A stretch of DNA of 64,000 nucleotides from Acholoe squamosa (taxonomy: Eukaryota; Annelida; Polychaeta; Phyllodocida; Polynoidae). Position 1 is the stretch's first letter. Each line of letters starts with the position of its first letter. Positions 24,540 through 35,930 of the stretch are shown here, in pieces. The stretch is taken from positions 33,998,613 through 34,062,612 of the forward strand of contig OX439038.1 in the NCBI GenBank assembly GCA_949317995.1, in the 5' to 3' direction. Position numbers and translations under genes: made by a program. The notes beneath the pieces were generated by a model. That model did no database searches, had not been told where the DNA came from, and was given only the letters and a program-made list of their open reading frames with translations.

Positions 24540-25139
24540 CTCCTGTCAGTTTGGACTCTCTCCTTGCACTGTATCAATTATTTTATTCAACGTGGTGGTT
24601 TCCATGGTAACTGATGTAAAAACAGACCAGAAATGACTTCACCTTTGATTTGAGCCTTTATTCACGAACGCCATCAAATTAGAACCTGATCTATGCCCAT
24701 GTGATGGTGGAATATTGGGAAAAAATCAGAACGTCCTTGGCCCTATTAGTGCCACGACACCAGAGGCAAATTGCATTAGAGAATCCAAGAGATATCGGTA
24801 TTCAAAATGTACACTACATATACCTGAAGCACTAATTCCTTATCCCAATACGGGCAATATTTTAAAAGAAAATGACAAAAACTTAAAAGGGTTCAGGAGA
24901 CGGCTGTCTGTACCTCCTCACTTCAACACTACCTTGATGCTACTGGCGCGGTTGCCATGCTCGCCTCACCTTATCAACTTCTGTTGTTAAGGTAGGTCTC
25001 CAGGGCAATCAGTGTTGCTATACACAGATTTGCATTGTCACCTTGACATCCATGCTGGTTGCTGGTGCCTCCAGGTGCTGGTGAGTGACACTCTCCAGCC
25101 CTTGGACCTAAACTCCAAACATTTGTTTTGAGTATAGCC
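24540..25139. other. Region upstream of MTG2
   Basis: Expected to hold the MTG2 promoter. No TATA box, CpG cluster or clear factor site stands out. A 91-codon ORF on the plus strand (24715-24990) has no family signature. Confidence 0.35.
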
Positions 25140-25149
25140 ATCATTGATT

Positions 25150-25200
25150 GCTATGGGTGACTATCAAGGTTTCGACCTCTTAGGGTCTCATCAGGTGTTA
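25150..25200 (-). ncRNA. Hammerhead ribozyme-like motif in the PLE terminal region
   Basis: On the minus strand CTGATGA is followed by stem II GACC/GGTC with a six-base loop, then GAAAC and, seven bases later, GTC, the usual cleavage triplet. Stem III would be only two pairs, as is known for PLE hammerheads. A distal TTGATT/AATCAA pairing could form part of stem I, but the core-proximal part of stem I does not pair well, so activity is doubtful. Confidence 0.6.
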
Positions 25201-25633
25201 TTGAGGTTAATCAAGGCTTGTAATCATTGTTACAGTTTCTTCCACAATCATATTTATTTAGGGTGGGTAATTCTTTATGTGTGAATACAGACCAACACAT
25301 AAAGCAGGAAGGAGACTAGATATATTCTGGTGGTAAAGATAAAAGATAGGTTGGTGATGTTAGACTGTCCAGGGATTTTTTTTTATTTTATTTACCATAG
25401 CAGTGAGATGATTGAAAACCAAAAATATGTATGCTGTGTAAATAAAGGGATACAATTAGTGTAGCTTCAGGCAGAGACTATCCGGTATTCAAAATAATTT
25501 TTTGAACGGAGCCTAGAGATGGTCTCCCATTTCTGACAGTCTAAACCTGATCTAAAAGTTTGGTGCGTCAATTAGATTCAGACCATTGGGGGCCTGGGTA
25601 CGTAATTTTATTATCCAATTCCTCTCCAATTTA

Positions 25634-25957
25634 TTACGGAGTTTTTCCAGCATAATCAGAGTGTGGGTTTTTGTTTATGAACTCCACGATGTGGACTTCC
25701 ACATCCTTGAGGCCTTGGTGTCCATCAGTATTGAAGTGTGAGCCCATGTCTGTGCTCAACCTCTTCTCTCTAATGTTACCAATGTGGGGATAGAACCTTT
25801 GCCTTAATGTTTGCTTGGTCTGACCAACATATTGTTTACTGCATTTCCGACAGGAGATGCAGTATATGACATTGGAGCAGAGGCAGGAGATATTTACCTT
25901 AGCTGCATGTGTCTGTCCGGTAACTCCAGATGTTATCTGGCCAATCTTGTTTAACAA
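25634..25957 (-). pseudogene. PLE GIY-YIG endonuclease domain
   Basis: The frame contains VIYCISCRKC, YVGQT, LRQRFYPH and an HF further on, the layout of the GIY-YIG nuclease of Penelope-like elements (here IYCI...YVG). This nuclease is thought to nick target DNA for reverse transcription. The frame is open upstream to a CxxxxCxxC cluster (about 25960-25995), the usual PLE linker. It begins without an ATG because it is the C-terminal part of a longer polyprotein. Confidence 0.8.
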
Positions 25958-26018
25958 GGGGCATAGCTGGCATTTCTGATTGTCGCATTCTTTGGAAGCT
26001 TTACCACTGAGGGCTACC

Positions 26019-27450
26019 CTATTTTGTACCCAATTCAGGATGATAATTGATCCGGGATCTCACTAGGGAGTTCCTAATTGAGAGTGGTTTCCGGAGACCT
26101 ATCACCAAGCGCGTTTGGTGTAGGTGCCTGGTGCGTGCTGAGGTACTCAGCATCTCCCAGTTGGTCTTAACGATTTTCTGTAAATCAATGAAGCAAGGAT
26201 GGTATGTGGTGACAAGGATACACACATCTTCATTTTCTGTCTTCTTTTTCTTGTTCACCTGGTATCTAGGGGGTTTGGTCTGGGTATTCCCAGTGCTTTA
26301 ACAAATGCCTCTGCCACCAGTTTCTTCAGATAGCCTCGGCAGATGAAGTGTGCTGCCTTTATTATACCTTGTCTAATGTAGTCGTCAGTTAGGGTACAGA
26401 TTCTTCTGATTCTCAGGAACTGACCATATGGGATGCCCTTCTTGCAGTGCATGGGGTGGGCAGAGTTGTAGTGTAGGTAGTTGTGTGCATCTGTAGATTT
26501 ATTGTGTAAATCTGTGATAATGCGGTTACCTACTTTCTTCACACAAGTGTCAAGGAAAGGGATTTCCATGGCAGAAATGTCATGTGTAAATTTGATGTTG
26601 TCATGAACCTCATTGAGGTATTTGATGAAGTTGGTGAGTTTTTCCTTCTCCATGGTCCCAGAGTAGAAAAATATCATCAATGAAGCGTACCCACATTGTG
26701 GGTTGAAATGGGAAGTCATAGACAAACTTTGATATAGGATCTAGTTAGAGGGACTATCGTTCTTAATATTATGTCGATCAGGGCTGATTGCGACCAGGTT
26801 TGTGGATTTTCGGTAATAGATATAAATTCAGTGTTCTATGTTCTGTTGTGATTACCTTGTTTAAGATCTGTCAGTTCAGTTCATTTTTCTGGTGGAGGGT
26901 GTGCAAAAATAGGTTCATTTTAGTGGTGTGTTCCTCAGTCAGATCATTGTCTACCTTTCTATAGAACTTGGTGTCACTTAGTTGCCTCAAGCCCTCACTT
27001 ATATAGTCATCGGTGTTCATGACTACCACTGCACCCCCTTTGTCTGCAGGTTTGATGATTATGGAAGGGTCCTCTGTGAGGGTGTCCATAGCCATCTTTT
27101 CCTCCAGAGAAAGGTTGTGATTTTTAGGTCTGACTGTTCTTACTTTGGAAATGTCTATTTCATTCATGGTTATGAGGGTTTCTAACCTGGATCCTCCCAG
27201 GGGGGGGGGCTTTTGGACTATCTTTGTTCCTAAAAGCTTTGGCTAATTTAACCTTGCTTGAGAGTGGGGGTTCAGCATTGGGACCCATTATTCTTTCCCT
27301 TTCTTCCTTTTCTTTTTGGTCATTCCAAGTTTGTTTGGGGGAAGTAAATTTGTATCTCCACCTAAGGCTGTTGCTCAAGATCATCATATTTATCACCCAA
27401 AATGGGTGGGCTGGGGATGGGACAAAAGTTGAGGCCTTTGGCCAATACTG
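26019..27450 (-). pseudogene. PLE reverse transcriptase, fragmented
   Basis: The N-terminal block (about 27450-27330) has a FVPSPAHPFW stretch and LRWRYKF. 27110-26990 has IIIKPADKGGAVVVMN and DTKFY. 26830-26790, in another frame, has LLPKIHKPG. RT motif C (FIDDIF) follows at about 26700-26660, and LDTCV, the thumb and a YHP stretch run to 26019. Only about 80 bases separate the LLPKIHKPG block from motif C, so motifs A and B, including the first catalytic Asp, are deleted. At least three frameshifts are also present. The family prefers telomeric or staggered-nick targets, but no target site is visible here. Confidence 0.8.
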
Positions 27451-27599
27451 AGGACTCATGTGTATTAATTTCTCTATTTGAAAGATTAATAACCATGTTC
27501 TTATGTTCAACTTTGTAAATCGATAGAAAACGGACAAATAGGATTCACATAGCAAATTTTATTTTCATCATTAATCATATTGACAGTCATTAGATGAGA

Positions 27600-28530
27600 C
27601 ATTTACAATATCAGTTGGGTTGACTGAGTTGATGGTTGGTCACTAATTGGATCAGTGTCAATGTTATTGTTCTGATTGCTATTGCTAGTACCAAGGTATA
27701 GCAGTGACAGTTTGTAACATTTGGGCAAAGACTGGGTGTGAGTCAGAGTAATTGGGGAATCTGCAAGGAAAAAAATATTATTCTCATTATTTGGACTGTG
27801 GTGGGTTAATTTATTGTTGTTAACAATATGTACTTCATCATAGTCCTTTATGTATGACAGAGAGTCTCTGTGATGTTTTTCGGAATACCTATATTGGGCA
27901 GATCCAGTTATGTCAATGGACAAACAGTCTAGTTGGATGGGTCTCTGAAGGCACGGATCAAAGCCAGCTCGCATTCTGTCAGGGTGAGTTGTTGACCCTG
28001 ACTGTTCCGTGAGCGGGATCTCGACCTGGAGCGGGACTTTGGGCGGTTCTGGTCCTGTTGCTGTGGAGCTGAGGGTTAATGTTGGGGGCGTCGTCGTCTT
28101 TTCCGGTTCTGGGGTTGGGGGTTCTGAATCCTGGCACCCTGGTTCCTGGGTCCTTGCCCACGGTTCCGGGGTCCATCCCCAAAATCCCTCACGTTCCTCC
28201 TGTTGTTTGCCTTCTGGAAATTGACCAAGGCTGACAGCGTGTCATAGTTGATCTGTGGTCTGTTCTCATTAGAAGGGCCTTGGACCGGGGCAAGGGCTGG
28301 GGCCGGTGTGCTAGCATTGTTGCGGGGCCATTGGTTGCGGCCTCTGCTGTGGCTGCGGCCACTGCCAGTGTTCTGGTTTTGGTTGCCAGTTCTGCGACCT
28401 CACACTGGGTTGTTGGTAGGGGTGTCATTGTTTTGTGTTGGCTCTGTTGGGGACGCGGCTATGTTAGCCCATTGGTCAGTGCTGTGTTGTAGATCTGGGA
28501 GCCCTGCTCTCCGATTGACCAGGTCTTGTA
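27600..28530 (-). pseudogene. PLE N-terminal basic region, interrupted by stops
   Basis: One minus frame runs from about 28530 to 27930, interrupted by TGA at 28402-28400, TAA at 28078-28076 and a later TAG. It reads as low-complexity protein rich in Arg, Asn, Gln, Pro and Gly, with an Arg-Ser dipeptide run near 28020, suggesting RNA binding. Its assignment to the PLE rests on position and frame continuity. Confidence 0.5.
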
Positions 28531-28540
28531 TAAAAAAAAA

Positions 28541-30024
28541 AAAGAAAAAAGATTTTTTTCTGAGCCCCCCACCACTATGAGAAAAATGATTGCGTCCCCC
28601 CAATAAGAACTGATTTTTGCAAAATGACCCCCCACCCCAAAAAAAAAACAGATAGGCCTATGCGCATGGAATGAAGCATCAACATGGCATGGGTATTTGA
28701 ACTGTGTTGTTAAAAAATTTCACTCCCTAACAATAGGCATGGCAGTGCTCGCCAGGTGGCGTGTCAATCGCTCTGCCTGCTCAGGCAGCCATTTCTGCCC
28801 GAGTTTTTCTATCTGGGTATGGTCAACTTTGCCCCCACACTGGAGGAGAAGTTATAGAGATATTTGAAAAATTCCAAATGCTATCATTGCCTTCAAGACC
28901 TCTAGTTTTAGTATCAGGCCATGATTTTAGTAAAAACAAATTATCAAGGATGTATATCAGAGTTTCAAGGTAAGGTTATGCTGGAAAATTGACAAAATTA
29001 GTGATACTCCCTAACCACTATATAGGTGATGGAAAGTCATTATTTTTCTATGTAAATCAGTATAATGTTCATTCATTTGTGCATGACAGTGTTTGTGGGA
29101 AAGTGAGCTTTACCATAAGGTTGGCCCAGAAATTTTGGCTATGTCCACTTCCCTGGTTGTAAAAGATGGGAAAACTTTGTAACATCTCTAAATGGAGCGT
29201 TGATGTGATAATGAAATCATTTTCCTATGTAGAAAACCAAACAGCATTAAAATCCAATGAGAATTTATTGATTTACAATCTTTCATATATGAAGTGGCAA
29301 GTGTCCCATTTTGTTACTTACTGTGAAAACATTCTCTGACAGCCTCTACACAATCACCTCATATACAAAAACTACTGACATTAACAACATAAATCCAACT
29401 GTTACATAAAGAGAAAATGTTGGCCTTCCTTATAACTGGTAAAAGTTAGCTCTAGGATGAATTTTAAATTTTGCTGGATTCTCACTAGGACCCCCTCCTC
29501 GGGCAGATTCAGGGTCATTCTCAGTGAGAAAGCAGGGCTTTTGACAGGATTTTTTGCAATGCGCCAATTGCACACTTTTTAGCAAATACAATGCGCCATT
29601 CTGTAAATGAATGGCCATTCTAGCCATTTAAATGCGACATTTAGGCATTAAATGCGTGTATTGCGCACTGCGCAGCCCTGTCATTGAGAGCCTTACAATG
29701 TCATGGATTAGACCACCCAAAAGATATTGAATCCCAATAAAACACATTTCTCACACTTCTAGCATCCTATGTTAGGCCACACCAAATTAAATAGTTGGTC
29801 TATGGATTTCCCGCATCATATTTTCAGAAATACAATTTTTTTTTTAAATTAATTTGTCTATGGATTGCGCCTGCACCATTTTCTGCAAAAATCTGATTTT
29901 TTTTTTTGGGGGGGGGGGCATAATTTTTGAACAAACAATCATTAAAATGTCACAGGTGAAGGACTCAGTCCTAAGGAAGAGGCTTCAATGTCAAATGTCA
30001 ATTGACAAGTGGTCAGTGATAGTA
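28541..30024. other. No recognised gene
   Basis: A/T and G homopolymer runs occur at 28525-28560 and 29898-29918. A fragment near 29520-29680 repeats the word AATGCG. Nothing codes convincingly. Confidence 0.4.
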
Positions 30025-30390
30025 TGGAGCTACTGATATATTTTGACTATTTACTAACAAATAGTGACTAAGTATTGATATATTTTTGCTAATTGCTGAC
30101 AAAAAGTGACTAAGTACTGACATGTTTTGACTAAGTGCTGACAAATAGTGACTAAATACTGACATATTATGACTAATTGCTGACAAAGAGTGAGTAATTA
30201 TTGACATATATATTGACTAATTTCTGACAAAGTGAGTAATTACTGACGTATATTGACTAATTGCTGTTATATAGTGACTAAGTACTAACATATATTGACT
30301 AGTTGTTGACAAATAGTGAGAAATTACTAACATATATTGACCAATTGCTAGTGAGTAATTACTAACATTTATTCATTAAAATGTGAGTAA
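30025..30390. repeat. GACTAATTGCTGACAAATAG minisatellite, left block
   Basis: Alternating 20-base half units. Bases 30043-30195 are nearly identical to 31705-31860, so the two blocks derive from one segment. Confidence 0.9.
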
Positions 30391-30394
30391 ATAT

Positions 30395-31637
30395 CTAGGC
30401 TAGCGCTAGTAAATATTTTCAGGTAGCCAGTCTGGCGAATTTGTATCAATTCTGATTAGCCAGATACAAAATCAATTAGCCAAAAGAACCAATGGACAAT
30501 GCAATAAAAGACACTTAATTTCCATGTGATCAAAGAACATGTACATTTTCATCTTCTAGCTAAGATTTGAGGTGGAGTAGGAGTTGGCTTTAAATATAAA
30601 AGGACGGTTTTAATTCCCCTTCTTATATCTGTTGAAAATAAGGTCTTAATCAGTGGACTATAGACGGTATCGAACAGCAGTCATACCCTGTTCGGGGTGG
30701 ACGGGCTTCCCTAGACCACTTAAAAAGGTCTATATCTCCTCTTTCCTATCCCCTCAGGATGTGTGTGGTGCACATATGCGCGGGCACTGACACATTCCTC
30801 TGTTAAATTATCAACCTGTGAAGCACGAGATAGCCACTTAGTGCCGCTAAAGTGCTGTAAAACACAAATCAATCAATCAATCAAACCCTGTTCGGGGTAT
30901 TGGTACCTAGGGGGCCTCCCACCTGTGTGACCCAGTGCCCTACCTGTCACTCTCCATTCACCTGCACTCCACTCACCTGCACAGGCAGGCCCAGACAGTT
31001 CAGCTCAGTCACTCCACTCACCTGCACAGGCAGGCCCAGACATTTCAGTTCAGTTCAGCTCTGTTTTCTTTTTCTTGTTTGTTTTAAGTTGTTAATAAAT
31101 AGGCCGGCGTATTCGCGCAGGCCCAAGTGACTATCTTGTCCCTGTCTTCTCCCTCGCTAGGATCAATCTATGCAGTAGTTTGGTTAAAGGGGATGACAAA
31201 GGTGTTGGCATTTCCCCCCACTATTCCAATTCTTTTCCATGTTTCTGAGAAGTGACAGGACCAGCTACTCATAGGAACATATAAAGGAGAAGCTCAATCT
31301 CCAGAGGCAGAGAGTAATTGTAATTTGCTAGATTTGTAAAGTTGAATGCCTAAAACGATATAACAAACAATATGGTAGATGTTGGGATTTCATAATTTCT
31401 TTCTATTTTTTTAAAGTCTGAAAATTTCAGATTCATTGCATATGAATAGAGACAGTGTGCTTATTTGTTGTCATGTTATGAGCTCTCCAATGATATGCTA
31501 CCCTCTATATATCATATTCCCTGTTGGGACTTCTGGAAGGAGGATTAGCCAGTCTGGCTAATCAAATGAGAAAGTGTTAGCCAGATTGTGATTAGATTCG
31601 CCACTGGCGATCTGGCAAATGGCTAGCGCGAGCCTAG
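30395..31637. mobile_element. Inverted-repeat element (1.24 kb) inside the minisatellite
   Basis: The left end CTAGGCTAGCGCTAG and the complement of the right end, CTAGGCTCGCGCTAG, match with one difference, and both continue into GCCAGT/TGGCGAAT words. The flanks are minisatellite on both sides. It holds a SINE (30699-30885) and no transposase ORF. Its class is not certain. Confidence 0.6.
30699..30885 (+). mobile_element. SINE, 187 bp, with 13-bp target duplication
   Basis: It starts GGACGGGCTTCCCTAG and ends in (AATC)n. The sequence CCCTGTTCGGGGT flanks it at 30686-30698 and 30886-30898. Its first 100 bases match the SINE at 63484-63665. No clear tRNA-type A and B boxes were seen, so the head's origin is unknown. 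Confidence 0.85.
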
Positions 31638-31639
31638 AA

Positions 31640-32140
31640 TACTGACATGTATTGACTAATTGCTGATGAATTCTGAGTAAATACTGACAGGTATTGACTA
31701 ATTGCTGACTATTTACTAACAAATAGTGACTAAGTATTGATATATTTTTGCTAATTGCTGACAAAAAGTGACTAAGTACTGACATGTTTTGACTAAGTGC
31801 TGACAAATAGTGACTAAATACTGACATATTATGACTAATTGCTGACAAAGAGTGAGTAATTACTGACATATATGGACTAATTGCTGACAAATAAGTGAGT
31901 AATTACTGATATATTTTGACTAATTATTTGTCAGTGATTAGTCAAAATATATCAATATATGTTAGTACTTAGTCACTATATAACAGCAATTAGTCAATAT
32001 ATGTCAGTAATTACTCTCTTTATCAGCAATTAGTCAATATATGTCACTAATTACTCACTATTTATCAGAAATTAGTCAATATATGTCAATAATTACTCAC
32101 TCTTTGTCAGCAATTAGTCAATATATATACCGGTATATTT
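31640..32140. repeat. GACTAATTGCTGACAAATAG minisatellite that reverses orientation
   Basis: Units run forward to about 31925, then continue as reverse complement (TTAGTCAATATATGTCAG) to 32140. This gives a 500-bp imperfect palindrome. Confidence 0.88.
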
Positions 32141-32702
32141 GTCGGTCCACCCTAGAAAATGTGTCATTTGACATGAAATTGAGGCCTCTTCCAATAATGG
32201 CAGATACTAGCTTTAAAAACTGGCCAACTCCTCTCAACTCCTTTCCTGGAAATCTTTGGTCATCAAAAAAAAAAAAAAATCTCCACATCTGTGATGTGCA
32301 GAATCCATTGACAAAAAAAGGTTTAACAAAAAAAAATCACCCTCCCTCTCCATTTTTTCAAAATGAAAATCCATAGACCAACTTTTTAATTTGGTTTGGC
32401 CTTATAAACAAATTCCGTTTTCGGAATTTTCCAAAAATATTTTTAAAAAACCTGCTAACAAGCCCCCCCCCCACCTGGCAATAAGTGATCCGGCCCTAAT
32501 TTGAACCTTTGCCAGGTCCCTAGCAACCACCCCCATGGTTCTGCTCCTCAAAATGAAATCTGAGAAAGGCGCCCTGAGAAACCGGTAGTACTGGCCTCGG
32601 TTCACAAAGAAATCCCAGGCTAGTTTTAAATAGCTTAAAGTAGAATTAGCTTAGATTTCAAGCTACCGTAGTTTCGTAATTTTCAGTTCACAATAGAAGC
32701 TA

Positions 32703-32935
32703 CCGTAAACTCCCGCGAATAAGACGCGTCCTCTACGCCAAACAAAATGCTGGGGGGTCTTATAGCTTTCTTTCAGGTTGGGTGTGCGTCTTATACGAGG
32801 GGTAATTTTACTATAGAAATGTACTAATCTTACAAATTTCAGCATTAAAATGTGCGTCTTATACGCGAAAATGCATGGGCTGAGTTTGGGGTGTGTCTTA
32901 TACGCGCAGCGCGTCTTCTACGCGGGAGATTACGG
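32703..32935. mobile_element. TA-flanked MITE of the CCGTAATCTCCCGCG family, 233 bp
   Basis: It starts CCGTAAACTCCCGCG, ends CGCGGGAGATTACGG, and has TA on both sides (32701-32702, 32936-32937). GCGTCTTATACGCG words recur inside. Same family as 58744-59602. Confidence 0.8.
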
Positions 32936-32939
32936 TAAT

Positions 32940-33769
32940 TCAATCTAAGCAAATTTCTAAGGTAGTTTTTCCAAGCCACCTCCATGAGGTGGTTTGAGAA
33001 TTAGCTTCGCATGTTTATCTTCTCTCTATGTAAAAATAATATTCAGATGTGGATTCCTCATCTATTTCTGGGTAGAATTATGTTCAGTGGACAATAAAAT
33101 GTCCAAGAAATATATGAAAACGAATATGCTGACATTTTACCCAATATCAACCTAATTCTCAAATCTAGCTTGGAAAGTCGATTTATTTGCAAATAACTAG
33201 CTTAAACCATTTAAAAATGAGCTTGGCCAAGCTACTTGTAGGGGGTTAAATTATTTTGTGATTTGACAATGACATGGAAAAATGTATCATATTTTAATGG
33301 AAACTCAAAATTCTGTGTGGTGGAGTAAATTCACTCAGGTCAGATTTGTGCAATTTTGAGCAAAATATACTGTTACTCTTTTTCTTCAAGCACTTTTGAG
33401 CACATATATATTTAGGAACCAGTTTTAGATTCTTGTAGGAAACAAAATTACGGACATTTTGGTGGTGGTTCTCAAAGGTACCCCAAAACTTTGTAATTTC
33501 AAAAAAATGGTTAAAAATTCGAAATATTTTCATTCAATTTTAGATTTTGTCAAATTCTGTTTTCTTCATTAGACAGGAAGCTTGATATTTTAAGAATAAA
33601 TTGCTCTTTTTAGTGTGTCATTTGACAAAGAATTGTAGGAATTACTGATGGCAGGGTGCGACTCACCCCCGGTCACAGCAAACATGGCATTGTTTATACT
33701 TGATATTTTAATAAACTAGACATCCCACAAGAAAATGCTTATGATATTCCTATTCTATGGGTCTTTTTA
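32940..33769. other. No recognised gene
   Basis: AT-rich, stop-rich sequence. Words near 32600-32680 and 32980-33240 resemble the edges of the region at 49700-50830. Confidence 0.4.
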
Positions 33770-34040
33770 CATAACCATAGAAATATTCACCAAGAGAACA
33801 CCAACCTGCCGTAAGCGAGCGTAGCCTTGTTTTCATTGGTTGACGCCTCCCGTACTGCAACTTTACTTCTGGTGCCACTTCCCAATGTCAGTTTAGCCCA
33901 TGCAGCAACCTTCTTTCCCACATCAATCTCACAATTCTACACTAAGACAACTTTTATGTCATAGTCAGGGAGGTGAACTGGAAGTTTAGGCACCCCTACC
34001 AACCTTTGTTTAGTCTGTATTCTTTAGTTTAGGGGTATAT
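33770..34040 (+). repeat. Left part of the Gypsy target repeat (inverted copy at 49.1-49.6 kb)
   Basis: Together with 44022-44092 it forms a repeat of about 340 bp whose reverse complement lies at 49056-49610. It ends in ATAT, the Gypsy target duplication. Confidence 0.8.
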
Positions 34041-34379
34041 TGTAGCGGAGAGGCTCGTCCGCCGAATGACTGCCACGCGGTCATTCGGGGAAAGTCTCAA
34101 CGCTCGGGAGTGGTCCGCCGAAACGCTGCACGAGAGGCAGCGTCCCGGTGGAGACTTGTATATAAAGCGCGACTAGTTCCACCGGAGGTCAGATCCAGCC
34201 GACAGCCCGAGGTGAACAGTCAAGCAGCTAGCTCCCGGAGGAGGTTGCAGACGACATTCCTACTAGCAGATGGCATTTAGATGGTGTGGCCAAGGAGTGC
34301 CAGGGCAATAAACCAAGCGAGTTAATTTTACTTGACGGGTTGTGTTCTTCGATCATTCATAATACGAACGGGCACTACA
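34041..34379 (+). repeat. 5' LTR of the Gypsy element
   Basis: Begins TGTAGC and ends CTACA. TATATAAA is at 34159-34166 and AATAAA at 34307-34312. It differs from the 3' LTR at four substitutions, all in the last third. Confidence 0.97.
34159..34191 (+). promoter_or_regulatory. LTR core promoter (TATA plus initiator)
   Basis: TATAAA starts at 34161, 30 bases before the A of a TCAGAT initiator-like site (34191). The predicted transcript starts about there. The same arrangement recurs in the 3' LTR. Confidence 0.7.
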
Positions 34380-34380
34380 T

Positions 34381-34392
34381 TGGTGACAGCGG
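34381..34392 (+). other. tRNA primer-binding site
   Basis: TGGTGACAGCGG begins two bases after the LTR. TGG pairs with the CCA end of a tRNA. I could not assign the tRNA. Confidence 0.7.
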
Positions 34393-34438
34393 TGTTCTTA
34401 ATACTTTTCTACGAACCTGCGTCCGGTGAGATCGAAGA

Positions 34439-35874
34439 ATGGCTGAGGGAGGATCTGGAGAAAAGAAAATGGAGTTGAGGTCTGCGGTAAAGAAGGACGA
34501 GAGTCAGGAAAAAGGGGGTCCGGAGGGGGGACCACAGGGGTTGAGAGGCCGCCAGAGAAAACCGGAGATGGCGTTGGGGCGGTCTCCCATGATCGGTGGA
34601 ACCCCTGCGACGGAAGGAAGGGCCGCAGAGGGGTGGGCTTGGGATGAGAGAACACCCCTAGTGCAACCTCAACTGCCTGAGGGAGAGGTGGGAAGGGCTC
34701 GGGAGGTGGAGGACGAAGCTAGAGAGGCTGAAGGGGGAGAGATCTACTTACCTGAATTACCTGAGGACGCTGAGGGCGATACTGAGGAGGACGAAGAAGT
34801 GGAGTTCAAGGAACGCCCGGGGGACGAGGGCAGAGAGGTAAACGGGAGACAACCGGAGGCGGGTCAGGGAGGTTAGGCACGAAGAAAGCCCCCTGAACAG
34901 ATAAAAGTGGAAAGGAGAGAAGGATTAAGAAGGCGCCTAATTCCCCCACAGAGGGGCCGGACGCCTCCGGTGGGGGAGGGAGAGATAGGAGAAGGAGAAG
35001 GTGTCGTCGCCGGTAGAGGTGGGAGGAGGAAGATCGGAGGGGGAGGAGGAGGAGATGAGTGTGGACCAGCCGAGGGGCGGAAGCCAATTATTAAACCTAC
35101 CAAATTTGATGGGACTGGTGATTTGGCGGACTACTTCAACCATTTTGATTTGTGCGTAAGGGTTAATGGGTGGACACCCGAGGAGGCCGGAATGTTTCTC
35201 GGGTTGAGCCTAACAGGGCCGGCCCGGCGATTGCTTACAGGGGTTAAACCAGCTACGGCGGAAGGGTATCAGCAGCTGAGGGAGGCCTTGGAACTCAGGT
35301 TCGAACCGCCTAATCAGATGGAAACTTACAAAGCGCTCCTCCGAACCCGGGAGCATAAGCCGGGGGAAACGTTACAGGCGCTGCAAGAGGAACTTACAAA
35401 ATACACACGGCTAGCTTACCCCGACGCCGATGCAAAGACGGTGGACGCACTGGTTCTGGACCGGTTCCTGTCCGCGTTGGGAGACAGTCAGCTTAGGCAG
35501 TGGGTATATCAGACGCAGCCCAAGAACCTGCAGACGGCTGTTATGACAGCAATAGGGGCGGAGGCCTATCTGAAGACCATCAACCGGGAAGAAAATGAGC
35601 ACACAAGTTCAAAGTGAGAGCCGCTGACGCCTCCCTCACCGAGAAGATGACAACCTATTGCACCAAGATGGATGAGATGGCCGCCATGGTGAAAGAGCTG
35701 AGCCAGAAGGTAGATGGAGGGTCCCAGGCAACCACCAGGAGGCGAACAGGCTGCTTCCAGTGTGGGCAGGAGGGCCATTTTAAGAGGGAGTGAACCCAAC
35801 TGAAGAAGGGGGGAGACGCCGAGCGGAAAGTGGAGTCAGCTCCGCCTAGTGCTTCCCGCCCGGCGGAAAACTAG
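34439..35874 (+). pseudogene. gag: gag, interrupted by two stops and a frame change
   Basis: Gag forms the particle that packages the element RNA. The ATG at 34439 has A at -3. An acidic N-terminal part runs to an in-frame TAG at 34874-34876, and the same frame is then open to 35617. That part carries the Ty3-type capsid domain (KPTKFDGTGDLADYF, then GLSLTGPARRLL, to about 35570). Near 35600 the coding frame changes by one base. The next part has a CCHC zinc knuckle C-x2-C-x4-H-x4-C (35752-35793) whose last Cys codon is replaced by TGA at 35791-35793. Gag would end at the TAG at 35872-35874. Readthrough of TAG is known in some retroviruses, but three lesions suggest decay. Confidence 0.85.
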
Positions 35875-35930
35875 AATCGACCCTGACCAGCGGCCTTGTT
35901 AGGGTTGAAAAGAAATGGCCGGACGAGAGG

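Larger units (their letters stand above)
25140..28540 (-). mobile_element. Broken Penelope-like element (PLE)
   Basis: Reading on the minus strand from 28.5 kb down there is a basic Arg/Asn/Pro-rich N-terminal region, the RT N-terminal block, the start and end of the RT catalytic region, a connector with a Cys cluster, a GIY-YIG endonuclease, then a hammerhead-like core. This order is diagnostic of endonuclease-bearing PLEs. Frameshifts, stops and a deletion of the RT centre make it inactive. The outer ends are estimates. Confidence 0.8.

Noticed and set aside
35791..35793. TGA at the zinc-knuckle Cys as a selenocysteine codon
   Set aside because: Other stops and a frame change in the same gag make mutation simpler, and no SECIS-like element was seen.
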